A stretch of 7,484 bases of DNA from contig VGRU01000185.1 in NCBI GenBank assembly GCA_016875255.1, positions 1-7,484 on the forward strand. The letters are read 5' to 3'. This document shows, piece after piece, positions 1 through 5,804 of this stretch. This DNA is from Deltaproteobacteria bacterium (GTDB lineage Bacteria; Desulfobacterota; BSN033; UBA1163). A program made the translations under genes and the position numbers. Numbering within the stretch: position 1 is the stretch's first letter; each line of letters opens with the position of its first letter. A model generated the notes under the pieces. The model had not been told where the DNA came from. It saw only the letters and a program-made list of their open reading frames with translations, and ran no database searches.

Positions 1-75
1 GTCCCGCGCCGGGTCATTCGGTCTGGATCGGGACAGCGCTGTTCTTAAATACCCGGCAATCACCACTTCTCTCAT
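1..75 (-). CDS. Thiolase family protein (acetyl-CoA acyltransferase), N-terminal fragment
   Basis: Only the first 25 codons lie in the window; the gene continues past base 1. They read MREVVIAGYLRTALSRSRP followed by NDPARD. An MREVVI-type beta strand followed by an RT and a short basic stretch is the usual opening of acetyl-CoA acetyltransferase/3-ketoacyl-CoA thiolase. The ATG at 75-73 has a good ribosome site, GAGGAG, at 85-90, nine bases upstream. Thiolases cleave 3-ketoacyl-CoA with CoA to give acetyl-CoA and a shortened acyl-CoA, the last step of beta-oxidation, which fits the neighbouring genes. The catalytic Cys and His lie outside the window, so activity and chain-length preference cannot be judged. 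It is the last gene seen in the TetR-dehydratase-isomerase set and is separated from the isomerase by a repeat with hairpins that may reduce read-through. Confidence 0.75.
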   Translation of the reverse strand, partial: MREVVIAGYLRTALSRSRPNDPARD

Positions 76-105
76 CGTTTTTTTCTCCTCAGTCTTGATA
101 ATATT

Positions 106-225
106 GTAAAAAGTCGTCATTCCCGTGAAAACGGGAATCCAGAGAATCCTAACTATATAAAAATATCCCGCTAAGAGCGGGACTTCCGCAGGAATGACAG
201 AAAATCATCTGTTCAGACTTTTTAC
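106..225. repeat. Palindromic intergenic repeat element with two hairpins (120 bp)
   Basis: The element is bounded by a perfect 10-bp inverted repeat, GTAAAAAGTC at 106-115 and GACTTTTTAC at 216-225. Inside is a second inverted pair, GTCATTCC at 116-123 and GGAATGAC at 191-198. The core carries two strong hairpins: ATTCCCGT-GAAA-ACGGGAAT (119-138, 8-bp stem) and TCCCGCT-AAG-AGCGGGA (166-182, 7-bp stem). Nested ends with no coding capacity suggest a non-autonomous mobile repeat of the REP/MITE kind. ATTCCCG...CGGGAAT repeats are widespread in bacteria, for example the neisserial ATTCCC-N8-GGGAAT repeats, but I cannot assign a family. It lies between the isomerase-like gene and the thiolase. 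Confidence 0.7.
157..182 (-). terminator. Possible intrinsic terminator or attenuator inside the repeat element
   Basis: Read on the minus strand, a 7-bp GC-rich stem (TCCCGCT paired with AGCGGGA across a 3-base loop) is followed at once by ATATTTTTATA, a moderately T-rich tract. It sits 65-91 bases beyond the stop of the isomerase-like gene and upstream of the thiolase ribosome site. It could end or attenuate transcription before the thiolase. The stem is short and belongs to a mobile-type repeat, so terminator function is only inferred. Confidence 0.35.
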
Positions 226-247
226 GAGACCATCAGCCTTGTTTTTC

Positions 248-1051
248 TTATTTTTTGGATCGTTTGTTCCCAACCTTTTTAAATTTCATCCGGGCCAATA
301 GTTTATTTAAGGCCAACTGATGTTCATCCGTATTCATACAGTCAATAAAGGCTGCCCGTTCATACTGGATGACCTGATCGAGCGTGGATTGCATGCCGTG
401 ACGCAAAATCTCTTTTGACTTCTGTATGGCCGGAGGCGGCATGGATGCAATCTGTTTGGCCATCTTTTTGGCTTCAGGAATCAATCGGCGATGGGGAAAG
501 ACCCGGTCAACCGCCCCTATTTCGAACGCCTCACGAGCATCGAAGGGCCTTGCAGTGAAGATCAGCTCTGCGGCTTTGCCATATCCGATGAGGCGGGGTA
601 GGAAATAGGTGCTGCAAAATTCCGGTGTCACTCCTATACGAACGAAGGCGCAGCTAAATTTCGCCCTTTCAGAGGCAAGACGAATGTCGCAGGTGAGTGT
701 GACTGTAAAACCAAAGCCATAAGCAGGGCCATTGATGGCGGCGATGATGGGTTTGGGGGACTGGATGAACGCCCTGGGGAAATCGAGCGATCCAAATTTA
801 AATTTTCTTTTTTGATCCCTATCCTCTTTTTGCGCCTCTATAAATCTATTCAGATCGGCGCCTGCACAGAAACCCCGGCCCCGTCCGGTGAGAATCAGAA
901 CCCGAATGTCATCATCGTCTTCTGTTTCTTTGAGCGCATGGATCAGCTCATTCTTCATCGTCTCACTCAGGGCATTGAGCGCCTTGGGCCTGTTCAGATA
1001 AATCAAGGCAATCTCTTCCTCCCGGATCAGTTCGATATCCTCGTATTTCAT
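248..1051 (-). CDS. Crotonase superfamily protein, probable delta3,delta2-enoyl-CoA isomerase type
   Basis: The product is 267 aa, normal for the enoyl-CoA hydratase/isomerase fold. It shows the NRPKALNAL segment (~20-28), the oxyanion-hole loop GFCAGADL (~60-67) and the second oxyanion loop GPAYGFGF (~108-115). Both glutamates that act in true enoyl-CoA hydratase (rat Glu144 and Glu164) are replaced here, by Thr116 and Phe136. Instead, a glutamate occurs in IGVTPEFCSTY (Glu144 of this protein). That matches the single catalytic Glu of the ECI2/PECI isomerases, whose equivalent segment reads LGQSPEGCSSY. Isomerisation of 3-enoyl-CoA to 2-enoyl-CoA is therefore more likely than hydration. The C-terminus is strongly basic (KKVGNKRSKK). 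I chose the ATG at 1051; a GTG one codon upstream is also possible with the same ribosome site, GAGGAAGG at 1061-1068. The gene lies downstream of the dehydratase, with a repeat element between. Confidence 0.85.
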   Translation of the reverse strand: MKYEDIELIREEEIALIYLNRPKALNALSETMKNELIHALKETEDDDDIRVLILTGRGRGFCAGADLNRFIEAQKEDRDQKRKFKFGSLDFPRAFIQSPKPIIAAINGPAYGFGFTVTLTCDIRLASERAKFSCAFVRIGVTPEFCSTYFLPRLIGYGKAAELIFTARPFDAREAFEIGAVDRVFPHRRLIPEAKKMAKQIASMPPPAIQKSKEILRHGMQSTLDQVIQYERAAFIDCMNTDEHQLALNKLLARMKFKKVGNKRSKK

Positions 1052-1068
1052 CACTTTGTCCCTTCCTC

Positions 1069-1188
1069 AATCCAGCGATAAGAAAGTCATGCTGAACTTG
1101 TTTCAGCATCTCATGAGACCCTGAACCGAGTTCAGGGTGACAAAAAAACTGGGATTAAAGCTGCCCTTTTCACAATTGTCGCTGGATT
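1069..1188. repeat. Palindromic intergenic repeat element (120 bp) with two hairpins and a central palindrome
   Basis: A perfect 10-bp inverted repeat bounds it: AATCCAGCGA at 1069-1078 and TCGCTGGATT at 1179-1188. The core runs from GTCA (1086) to TGAC (1141). It contains ATGCTGAA-CTTGT-TTCAGCAT (1089-1109, 8-bp stem), the self-complementary TCTCATGAGA (1109-1118), and CCCTGAA-CCGAG-TTCAGGG (1119-1137, 7-bp stem). It fills almost the whole gap between the dehydratase stop and the isomerase-like gene and begins one base beyond the isomerase ribosome site. The architecture matches the 106-225 element, but the sequence differs apart from the GTCA/TGAC core ends. Confidence 0.7.
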
Positions 1189-1198
1189 AAGGTTCCAT

Positions 1199-2677
1199 TT
1201 ACGGATTCGGCTTTCGGTCCTGAATCCCTGCCAACTTCTTCACCATCTTCTTTCTGGCCTCGATGTCATACTGCGTTGTAATTGCAATGGCCTCCATGAC
1301 GGGAGACCCGCCCCCGTGATACGATCCCATCAGATGAATTCCTCCGCTGGCAGAGCAGAGGATATCGCCGATGTAGCGCCATAACTGGGCGGCATCTTCC
1401 GGGTGAATCGACGGGTTGCGGGTGATGTATTTGTAGAGAAGGTCCTTGGTTTCGGGGTTTACAAAATCTTCCTCATAGGGGAAGGTGGCCGGGATACCGC
1501 CGGCGATGTCGCAAAGAATCTCTGCTTCACGATAAACCGCTTCGCCGGTCAAACATCGCCCCACGTTGGCATAGATGGAATGGGGGATGTAGCTCCCCGG
1601 GCCGAAAGGGATGAATCCCACGCCGGGGACATAGAGCTCGGGTTTCCCCAATTCCGAAGCCGTAAATCCGGCCGCATAACCCAGCTCGGATACCCGTATG
1701 ATCTCAGCCAATTTATCCCGAACGTGCGGCGCTTTTGTGATGCCATTATATTCTGCAGCCAATGCCACTGCCCCGAGCATTAAATCCCCCAGAGCCGGTT
1801 TACAGCCGGAGTAGCTATGGCGATGGAAGAGGGCAAACAGTAAGGCGCATGCTCCGCCATAAATTGTTTCTCCGCAGAGGAAGACTCGCCCCCACGGAAT
1901 GAAGCAATTGTCAAAGATGACATAAGAGTCGGTATAGCCCGGAGTAAAACCCCTTTTGAAGTGTTGCCGATCCCGGAGGTTATGCACGGAGACCACCTGC
2001 TTCACCCCTTCCCAGTCTGCGGGGACAGCAAAAGCCAGAGCCCAATCCTTCTCCTCCGGAAGGAGCGCGCGTGTGGGAACGACCAGAATCTCGTCAGCCA
2101 CAGAAGCCTCCGAGATATGCAACTTGGAGCCCCGGACTACGATGCCATCGCTCTTCCTCTCCACAACACGGACATAAAGATCCGGGTCTTTCTGCTCGCT
2201 GGGCCGCTTCATCCGGTCGCCTTTGACGTCCGTCTGGGCGCAACAGCCGACCAGGTCTTCTTTCTGGAATCTCTCCAGCCATTTGACAAAGTTCTGATGG
2301 TATTGGGTGGCTCCTTTGTTCTGCTTGTCGGCCTCATAAGAAACGTTATAGATGGCGTTGGTCGCATCGATTCCCATGCACCGCTGAATGCAACCTCCGG
2401 CCACCTGACAGAGAAGCCGGGTCATATCCTGCTTCCTGTGCAGATCCTCCTTGCCCTGATGGATATGGCAGAATCGATTGATCTTTTCGCCGGTCAGATG
2501 AGAGGTGGCCGTACACAGACCTTCATGTTTCGGATCGGCCGCATAATCCAAAGTCAACCCCATGGTGTTTATCGTCGGCATCTGGATCTCGTCATCCCGA
2601 GCGATCTTTTCACCATTCAAATAAATGTTGCGTCGCATTTTGCGCAACCCTTCGATGTACTGTTGTTTGGTTCTCAT
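1199..2677 (-). CDS. 4-hydroxybutyryl-CoA dehydratase / vinylacetyl-CoA delta-isomerase family protein
   Basis: This 492-aa protein belongs to the family that includes clostridial 4-hydroxybutyryl-CoA dehydratase (AbfD) and the HpaB-type flavin monooxygenases. AbfD uses FAD plus a [4Fe-4S] cluster to dehydrate 4-hydroxybutyryl-CoA to crotonyl-CoA and also isomerises vinylacetyl-CoA. Its cluster ligands are two Cys spaced four apart, then His and Cys spaced seven apart. All four are visible here: Cys96 and Cys100 in GGCIQRC, and His285 and Cys292 in HRHSYSGCK, together with the Tyr289 and Lys293 that accompany them in AbfD. HpaB hydroxylases lack these ligands, so the dehydratase branch is favoured. 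Length equals the family norm of about 490 aa. The ATG overlaps the stop of the upstream TetR gene as ATGA, implying co-transcription and translational coupling; its own ribosome site is weak (GGGAG far upstream). Substrate may be 4-hydroxybutyryl-CoA or another 4-hydroxy- or 3-enoyl-CoA. Confidence 0.85.
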   Translation of the reverse strand: MRTKQQYIEGLRKMRRNIYLNGEKIARDDEIQMPTINTMGLTLDYAADPKHEGLCTATSHLTGEKINRFCHIHQGKEDLHRKQDMTRLLCQVAGGCIQRCMGIDATNAIYNVSYEADKQNKGATQYHQNFVKWLERFQKEDLVGCCAQTDVKGDRMKRPSEQKDPDLYVRVVERKSDGIVVRGSKLHISEASVADEILVVPTRALLPEEKDWALAFAVPADWEGVKQVVSVHNLRDRQHFKRGFTPGYTDSYVIFDNCFIPWGRVFLCGETIYGGACALLFALFHRHSYSGCKPALGDLMLGAVALAAEYNGITKAPHVRDKLAEIIRVSELGYAAGFTASELGKPELYVPGVGFIPFGPGSYIPHSIYANVGRCLTGEAVYREAEILCDIAGGIPATFPYEEDFVNPETKDLLYKYITRNPSIHPEDAAQLWRYIGDILCSASGGIHLMGSYHGGGSPVMEAIAITTQYDIEARKKMVKKLAGIQDRKPNP

Positions 2678-3294
2678 CTTTTCTGACTCCCTCTCTTTGT
2701 TGAGCCTCTGAGTCCATCCAGGGCGAATTTGAATATGAAATCGACGAGCTCTCCGACCGACGCTCCTTTTTTAGGATGAAACCAGATCCTGGTTCGGGTG
2801 ATCATCGAGGCAATCATAAAGCCGGCCAGCCTGACATCCACTTCAGAAAAATATCCGGAGTCGACGCCCCTGCGAATGACTTTTCGAATAATCCGGTCAT
2901 AGGTGTCCCGATACTCTATGATTTTCTTTCGTTTGTCGGGCGTGAGGTTGTCAAGGGCGACATCAAAAAGCAGCCTGGAAGACCTCCGATAGCTCAACGT
3001 CACCTTGAGATGGCATTCAATGAGAAACCTCAACTGCTCAACGGGGCTGGTAAGGTCATCGTCTTCGAGGTGTTTGATGGGATGAATGATCTGTTCCATC
3101 TCCTCCCGAAGCACCTCGAAGAGGATCTCTTCTTTGTCGGAGAAAAAATTATAGATGTTGGCCGGCTTGCAACCATAGGATATTCCAATATCCCGCATGC
3201 TGGTGGCCCGGTAGCCCTTTTCCCAGAAAAGCCTTCGGGCTGTTTCCAGCATCTTCACCTTTTGAAAGCCTGGTTTGATTGTGGTCTTAACCAT
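2674..3294 (-). CDS. TetR/AcrR family transcriptional regulator
   Basis: The product is 206 aa, typical for the family. The N-terminal DNA-binding domain reads ETARRLFWEKGYRATSMRDI followed by GISYGCKPANIYNFFSDKEE (about residues 17-56). This has the usual helix-turn-helix with a CKPANIYNFF recognition helix and the FxxKEEIL join to the ligand domain. The C-terminal helices (about 85-195) should form the effector pocket and dimer interface. Because it leads an operon of acyl-CoA enzymes, an acyl-CoA ligand is likely, as for FadR/KstR-type TetR proteins, but the ligand is not readable from sequence. The chosen ATG at 3294 has no strong ribosome site; an ATG at codon 15 is preceded by AAGGTGAAG and is an alternative start. 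The stop overlaps the dehydratase start by four bases. A promoter and palindromic operator lie just upstream, suggesting autoregulation. Confidence 0.88.
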   Translation of the reverse strand: MVKTTIKPGFQKVKMLETARRLFWEKGYRATSMRDIGISYGCKPANIYNFFSDKEEILFEVLREEMEQIIHPIKHLEDDDLTSPVEQLRFLIECHLKVTLSYRRSSRLLFDVALDNLTPDKRKKIIEYRDTYDRIIRKVIRRGVDSGYFSEVDVRLAGFMIASMITRTRIWFHPKKGASVGELVDFIFKFALDGLRGSTKRGSQKR

Positions 3295-3353
3295 CCGAAG
3301 CGAACCAATGAATCGAACGAAAAGGATAACAGGAAATCGTTTCTGATTGATAT

Positions 3354-3373
3354 ATTAATGAACGGCCATTAAT
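3354..3373. promoter_or_regulatory. Candidate TetR operator, 20-bp palindrome
   Basis: Two perfect 7-bp half-sites, ATTAATG (3354-3360) and CATTAAT (3367-3373), flank a 6-base spacer, AACGGC. The site is 60 bases upstream of the TetR start codon and overlaps the -10 element of the promoter read on the same strand. An A/T-rich inverted repeat of about 20 bp across a promoter is the normal arrangement for an autoregulating TetR protein. No second copy with these half-sites was seen upstream of the other genes in the window. Confidence 0.65.
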
Positions 3374-3400
3374 CTACTACGTCGATTTCTAAAATGTCAA
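3371..3400 (-). promoter_or_regulatory. Sigma-70-type promoter for the TetR-dehydratase operon
   Basis: On the minus strand a consensus -35 box, TTGACA (3395-3400), is followed after 18 bases by TAGATT (3371-3376), a four-of-six match to the -10 consensus. Transcription would start near 3364 and give a leader of roughly 70 bases before the TetR ATG. The -10 box overlaps the first half-site of the palindrome at 3354-3373, so bound repressor should block RNA polymerase. It lies in the gap after the hydroxyacyl-CoA dehydrogenase, so the downstream genes can be transcribed separately from the upstream ones. Confidence 0.6.
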
Positions 3401-3428
3401 GAGAAAAATTCCACTCTGTGCCGTGTCT

Positions 3429-4316
3429 TTACTGATCGTCCTTTTTCTCCAGGGGGAGGCGTTTTCCTTCGGGGGAGTATCTGTAAAACCCCTTTCCGGT
3501 TTTTCGGCCCAGACGCCCTTCCGCCACCATCCGTTCAATCAAGTTTGAATGAGGGGCGAGGTGTTCCGCTCCCAGGGCTCTCATGCTCTGTCCGACCCGG
3601 GCACAGGTATCCAGACCGGCATTATCAGCGATTTCGAAAGGGCCGGCATTCCAGCCATAGCCGAGCCGCATTCCTACGTCCACCTCTTCGGGGCTGACGA
3701 TTCCCTGGTCCACCAGGTCCACAGCCTCCCGGAAGGCGGCGGAGAAGATCCGGTTCATCACAAAGCCGGGGATATCGCGTTGAACGCGAACCGGGGTTTT
3801 CCCCAGGGATTTTACAAAGGCCACTCCCCGCTCGAAGATTTCCGGAGAAGTTTTTTCTCCTTTGACGACCTCTACCAGTTCCATCAATGGCACCGGTCCG
3901 AAGAAATGCAAGCCCAGTACCCTCTCCGGTCGCCTTGTATTTTCAGCGAGGCGTGTGATGGGTATGGAAGAGGTATTCGTGGCCAGGGGAGTCTCCGGCC
4001 GGGAGATCCGGTCAAGTTCCTGGAAGAGGGCACGCTTCAAACCTTCGTCTTCCAGGGCGGCTTCAATGATCCAGTCCGCTTCAGAGGCTTTCGATAAGTC
4101 TTTTTCAGGTGAAATCCGTACAAGAACTTCCTCCAAAGATTCCTTGAGAAGGCCTTTTGCATCAAACTTCTCCACAGACCGGCGGATTTCCCTGAGGGCC
4201 CTGTCCGTGATCGAAGTCTCTATATCCATGAGATAAACCCGGTATCCTGCCTGGGCCGATACCTGCGCAATTCCTGAACCCATAAATCCTGCACCCACCA
4301 CCAGAATCTTCTCCAT
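3429..4316 (-). CDS. 3-hydroxyacyl-CoA dehydrogenase (NAD-dependent, short monofunctional type)
   Basis: The product is 295 aa, close to the 280-300 aa usual for bacterial 3-hydroxybutyryl-CoA dehydrogenases. The NAD-binding Rossmann motif GAGFMG is at 8-13, with the ribose-binding acid Asp31 in LMDIE, which points to NAD rather than NADP. The active-site set of the family aligns: Ser116 in NTSSI, His137 in LHFFGPVP, Glu149 in ELVEV and Asn188 in PGFVMNRI. The C-terminal domain holds GPFEIADNAGLD (about 225-236) and the closing GRLGRKTGKGFY (about 267-278). One oddity is Gly140 where the common HFFNP motif has Asn. It oxidises 3-hydroxyacyl-CoA to 3-ketoacyl-CoA ahead of thiolysis. A GTG five codons upstream is rejected as the start because it lies inside the ribosome site that serves the ATG at 4316. 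Confidence 0.92.
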   Translation of the reverse strand: MEKILVVGAGFMGSGIAQVSAQAGYRVYLMDIETSITDRALREIRRSVEKFDAKGLLKESLEEVLVRISPEKDLSKASEADWIIEAALEDEGLKRALFQELDRISRPETPLATNTSSIPITRLAENTRRPERVLGLHFFGPVPLMELVEVVKGEKTSPEIFERGVAFVKSLGKTPVRVQRDIPGFVMNRIFSAAFREAVDLVDQGIVSPEEVDVGMRLGYGWNAGPFEIADNAGLDTCARVGQSMRALGAEHLAPHSNLIERMVAEGRLGRKTGKGFYRYSPEGKRLPLEKKDDQ

Positions 4317-4322
4317 CAGTAA

Positions 4323-4330
4323 CTCCTCCA
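4323..4330 (-). promoter_or_regulatory. Ribosome binding site that fixes the hydroxyacyl-CoA dehydrogenase start
   Basis: The minus strand reads TGGAGGAG, then TTACTG, then ATG. The six-base spacing is ideal for the ATG at 4316-4314. The GTG of the longer reading frame (4331-4329) overlaps this site itself, so the shorter protein is correct. Confidence 0.75.
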
Positions 4331-4389
4331 CCTACCCCCCATCATTGAGAAGGTGTAAAAAAAATCATATTCCAGAATCGGCGTTGTTC

Positions 4390-4559
4390 CGGCACACAGG
4401 GTTGGGGGGATTGGAGAAACTTTAGGGCGGAACCTCTGATATTAAACTGCATTGCCTAAACCCAGGTCACATCGCTCTCTTACCAGAAACGAAGGTTACC
4501 CAAAACATCTAATAAACCGCATTCTAAAGTTTTTTCAAGACGCCCAACCCTGTGTACCG
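4390..4559. repeat. Long imperfect fold-back repeat element (about 170 bp)
   Basis: The arms carry ACACAGGGTTGGG (4394-4406) and its exact reverse complement CCCAACCCTGTGT (4543-4555). Just outside, CGG (4390-4392) matches CCG (4557-4559) across one mismatched pair. Further in, AAACTTTAG (4417-4425) pairs exactly with CTAAAGTTT (4524-4532), with the same 10-base interval on each arm, so the two arms are collinear over 36 bases with about 30 matches. Weaker collinearity (GCGG then GAT seven bases later) continues inward. No open reading frame of note lies within. This looks like a non-autonomous fold-back or MITE-type element in the gap between the second ACAD gene and the hydroxyacyl-CoA dehydrogenase. 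Confidence 0.65.
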
Positions 4560-4572
4560 AGCCACAGGGGCA

Positions 4573-4592
4573 AATATTGTCAATGCAATATT
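4573..4592. promoter_or_regulatory. 20-bp AT-rich palindrome just after the second ACAD stop codon
   Basis: AATATTG (4573-4579) and CAATATT (4586-4592) are perfect 7-bp half-sites around the six bases TCAATG. It begins four bases past the stop codon of the ACAD gene on the transcribed strand. The size and spacing resemble a dimeric repressor site, but the half-sites differ from those of the palindrome upstream of the TetR gene. The stem is too AT-rich, and lacks a T-tract, for a convincing terminator. Function unknown. Confidence 0.4.
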
Positions 4593-4596
4593 CAGG

Positions 4597-5721
4597 CTAC
4601 CCCAGCACCTTCTCCGCAATTCTATCTCTCAGTTCTCCTTCGGTCCCAAGGTCAACGCCAATCGCCCAGGCATCCCGGAAATAATGTTCAATTGCCTGCT
4701 CCGCCATATAACCATAGCCCCCGAATATCTGGAGGGCCTCATCAACCACCCTCACCAATCTCCTTCCGGCCTCCAACTGGGTGATGGAAAGAAATCCGGG
4801 TTCTATCTTTCCCTGGTCATACTCGGTTGCAGACTTATAGGTGAGCCAACGGGTGACCTCAATATCCACAGCCATATCCGCCAGTTTATGTCGAATCGCC
4901 TGAAACTGAGAGAGTTTCTTGCCAAATTGGGCCCTCTGCTTGGCGTGTCCGAGCGCCCGGTCAAAAGCCCCTTGAGCGGTCCCTAAAGCCTGAGCCGCAC
5001 TTCTGAGCCCCATCACCTGATAACAATGTTGAACATGCGCCATTCCTTCCCCTTTGTTCCCAATTCGACTCTCAAGGGGCACTTGAACTTCTCTGAAGTC
5101 AAGGTCTCCGAAGGGGATCATCCTCAACCCCAACTTCTCAATCGGATGGACGACGATGCCCTCCTGTTGCCGCTCTACCATCAAAGTGATCCACCCTTCT
5201 TTGGGTTCCTGACAGAGCGTGACGAACCAATCCGCAAGAGTAGCATTGGGCACAAACCGTTTTTCCCCGCGAAGAAAGTATGCCTTTTCCCTCTTCTCAG
5301 AAAGAGTGGAGAGGTAAGAAAGATCGTAGCCATCTTCCGATTCAGAAAAAGCGATGCCCATTCGTTTTGCTCCCTTTGTCAAAGGGATAAGGAATTGCTC
5401 CTTCTGGTCTTTCGAACCGAACCTTAAAAGGATCTCTGATCCGATGTCGACCATGCTCAAGGCGCTTCCGATTCCCGAATCCACACTGCAAAATGTTTCG
5501 ATCAAGAGGACGCTTTCAAAGAAACCCAAGCCCTGGCCCCCAAACTCTTCAGGGTAATGAATTCCAATAAAGCCTAATCGGGCGGCTTTCTTCCATAACG
5601 ATTCGGGGAAGGTTCTGCTCTGATCCAATTCCAGGGCCAGATCAGGATCAAACTCTCCCCGGGCAAACTCCCTGGCCGCCCTCTGAATATCCCTTTGCTC
5701 ATCCGATAGTTCGAAATCCAT
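4597..5721 (-). CDS. Acyl-CoA dehydrogenase family protein lacking the catalytic glutamate; probable partner subunit
   Basis: The product is 374 aa with the complete ACAD fold: N-terminal helical part (FELSDEQRDIQ), YPEEFGGQGLG (56-66), beta domain, and C-terminal four-helix domain. Several key features are altered. The usual LTEPxAGSD flavin loop is degenerate (SESEDGYD, 126-133). The WITNG-type segment reads RFVPNA. The catalytic Glu of the C-terminal EGT motif is replaced by Leu358 in DLGT, and the alternative base position used by isovaleryl-CoA dehydrogenase aligns with Met237. In contrast, the residues that reach across the dimer to bind a neighbour's FAD are intact: Arg263 and Phe266 in KQRAQFGKK and QIFGGYGY at 331-338. 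It probably acts only in a complex with the preceding ACAD. The ATG at 5721 has GAGGAA six bases upstream (5728-5733); the frame stays open to 5787, but that extra part is repeat-derived. Confidence 0.9.
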   Translation of the reverse strand: MDFELSDEQRDIQRAAREFARGEFDPDLALELDQSRTFPESLWKKAARLGFIGIHYPEEFGGQGLGFFESVLLIETFCSVDSGIGSALSMVDIGSEILLRFGSKDQKEQFLIPLTKGAKRMGIAFSESEDGYDLSYLSTLSEKREKAYFLRGEKRFVPNATLADWFVTLCQEPKEGWITLMVERQQEGIVVHPIEKLGLRMIPFGDLDFREVQVPLESRIGNKGEGMAHVQHCYQVMGLRSAAQALGTAQGAFDRALGHAKQRAQFGKKLSQFQAIRHKLADMAVDIEVTRWLTYKSATEYDQGKIEPGFLSITQLEAGRRLVRVVDEALQIFGGYGYMAEQAIEHYFRDAWAIGVDLGTEGELRDRIAEKVLG

Positions 5722-5727
5722 TCTCTT

Positions 5728-5733
5728 TTCCTC
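5728..5733 (-). promoter_or_regulatory. Ribosome binding site that fixes the second ACAD start
   Basis: GAGGAA on the minus strand lies six bases before the ATG at 5721-5719, which begins the conserved MDFELSDEQR. The upstream start at 5787 would add 22 residues encoded partly by the TCCGCAA tandem repeat and has no ribosome site of its own. Confidence 0.7.
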
Positions 5734-5773
5734 AGCACCACATGATGAGATTTTTGTAATCCTCAACCCACAT

Positions 5774-5804
5774 TCCGCAATCCGCAATCCGCAATCCGCA
5801 ATCC
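5774..5804. repeat. Heptanucleotide tandem repeat, four copies of TCCGCAA
   Basis: Four exact head-to-tail copies of TCCGCAA (5774-5801) are followed by TCC, ending directly against the stop codon of the first ACAD gene (5805-5807). On the coding strand the array reads as repeated GGATTGC. Degenerate sequence continues at 5761-5773. The array keeps one frame open into the next gene and produces an RIAECGLRI-like spurious peptide ahead of the real start. It occupies part of the 83-base gap between the two ACAD genes. Confidence 0.8.

Noticed and set aside
1089..1137. Hairpins after the dehydratase as an intrinsic terminator
   Set aside because: Neither stem is followed by a T-tract on the transcribed strand; they fit better as parts of the repeat element.
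1961..2686. A 241-codon plus-strand open frame across the dehydratase gene
   Set aside because: It lies opposite a gene with clear family motifs, shows no recognisable domain, and is an antisense shadow of the coding frame.
2776..3372. A 198-codon plus-strand open frame opposite the TetR gene and its promoter
   Set aside because: It runs through the operator and promoter and over a well-supported TetR gene, with no domain features of its own.
4317..4400. A promoter for the hydroxyacyl-CoA dehydrogenase using TATGAT on the minus strand (around 4366-4371)
   Set aside because: The -10 match is good, but no acceptable -35 box is found at 16-18 bases, so it is not listed as a feature.
5722..5787. 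An N-terminal extension of the second ACAD starting at 5787
   Set aside because: The extra residues are encoded partly by a heptamer tandem repeat, while conserved ACAD sequence and a good ribosome site begin at the ATG at 5721.
5774..5804. Possible short CRISPR-like array
   Set aside because: Units are 7 bp and contiguous with no spacers, so it is a simple tandem repeat.
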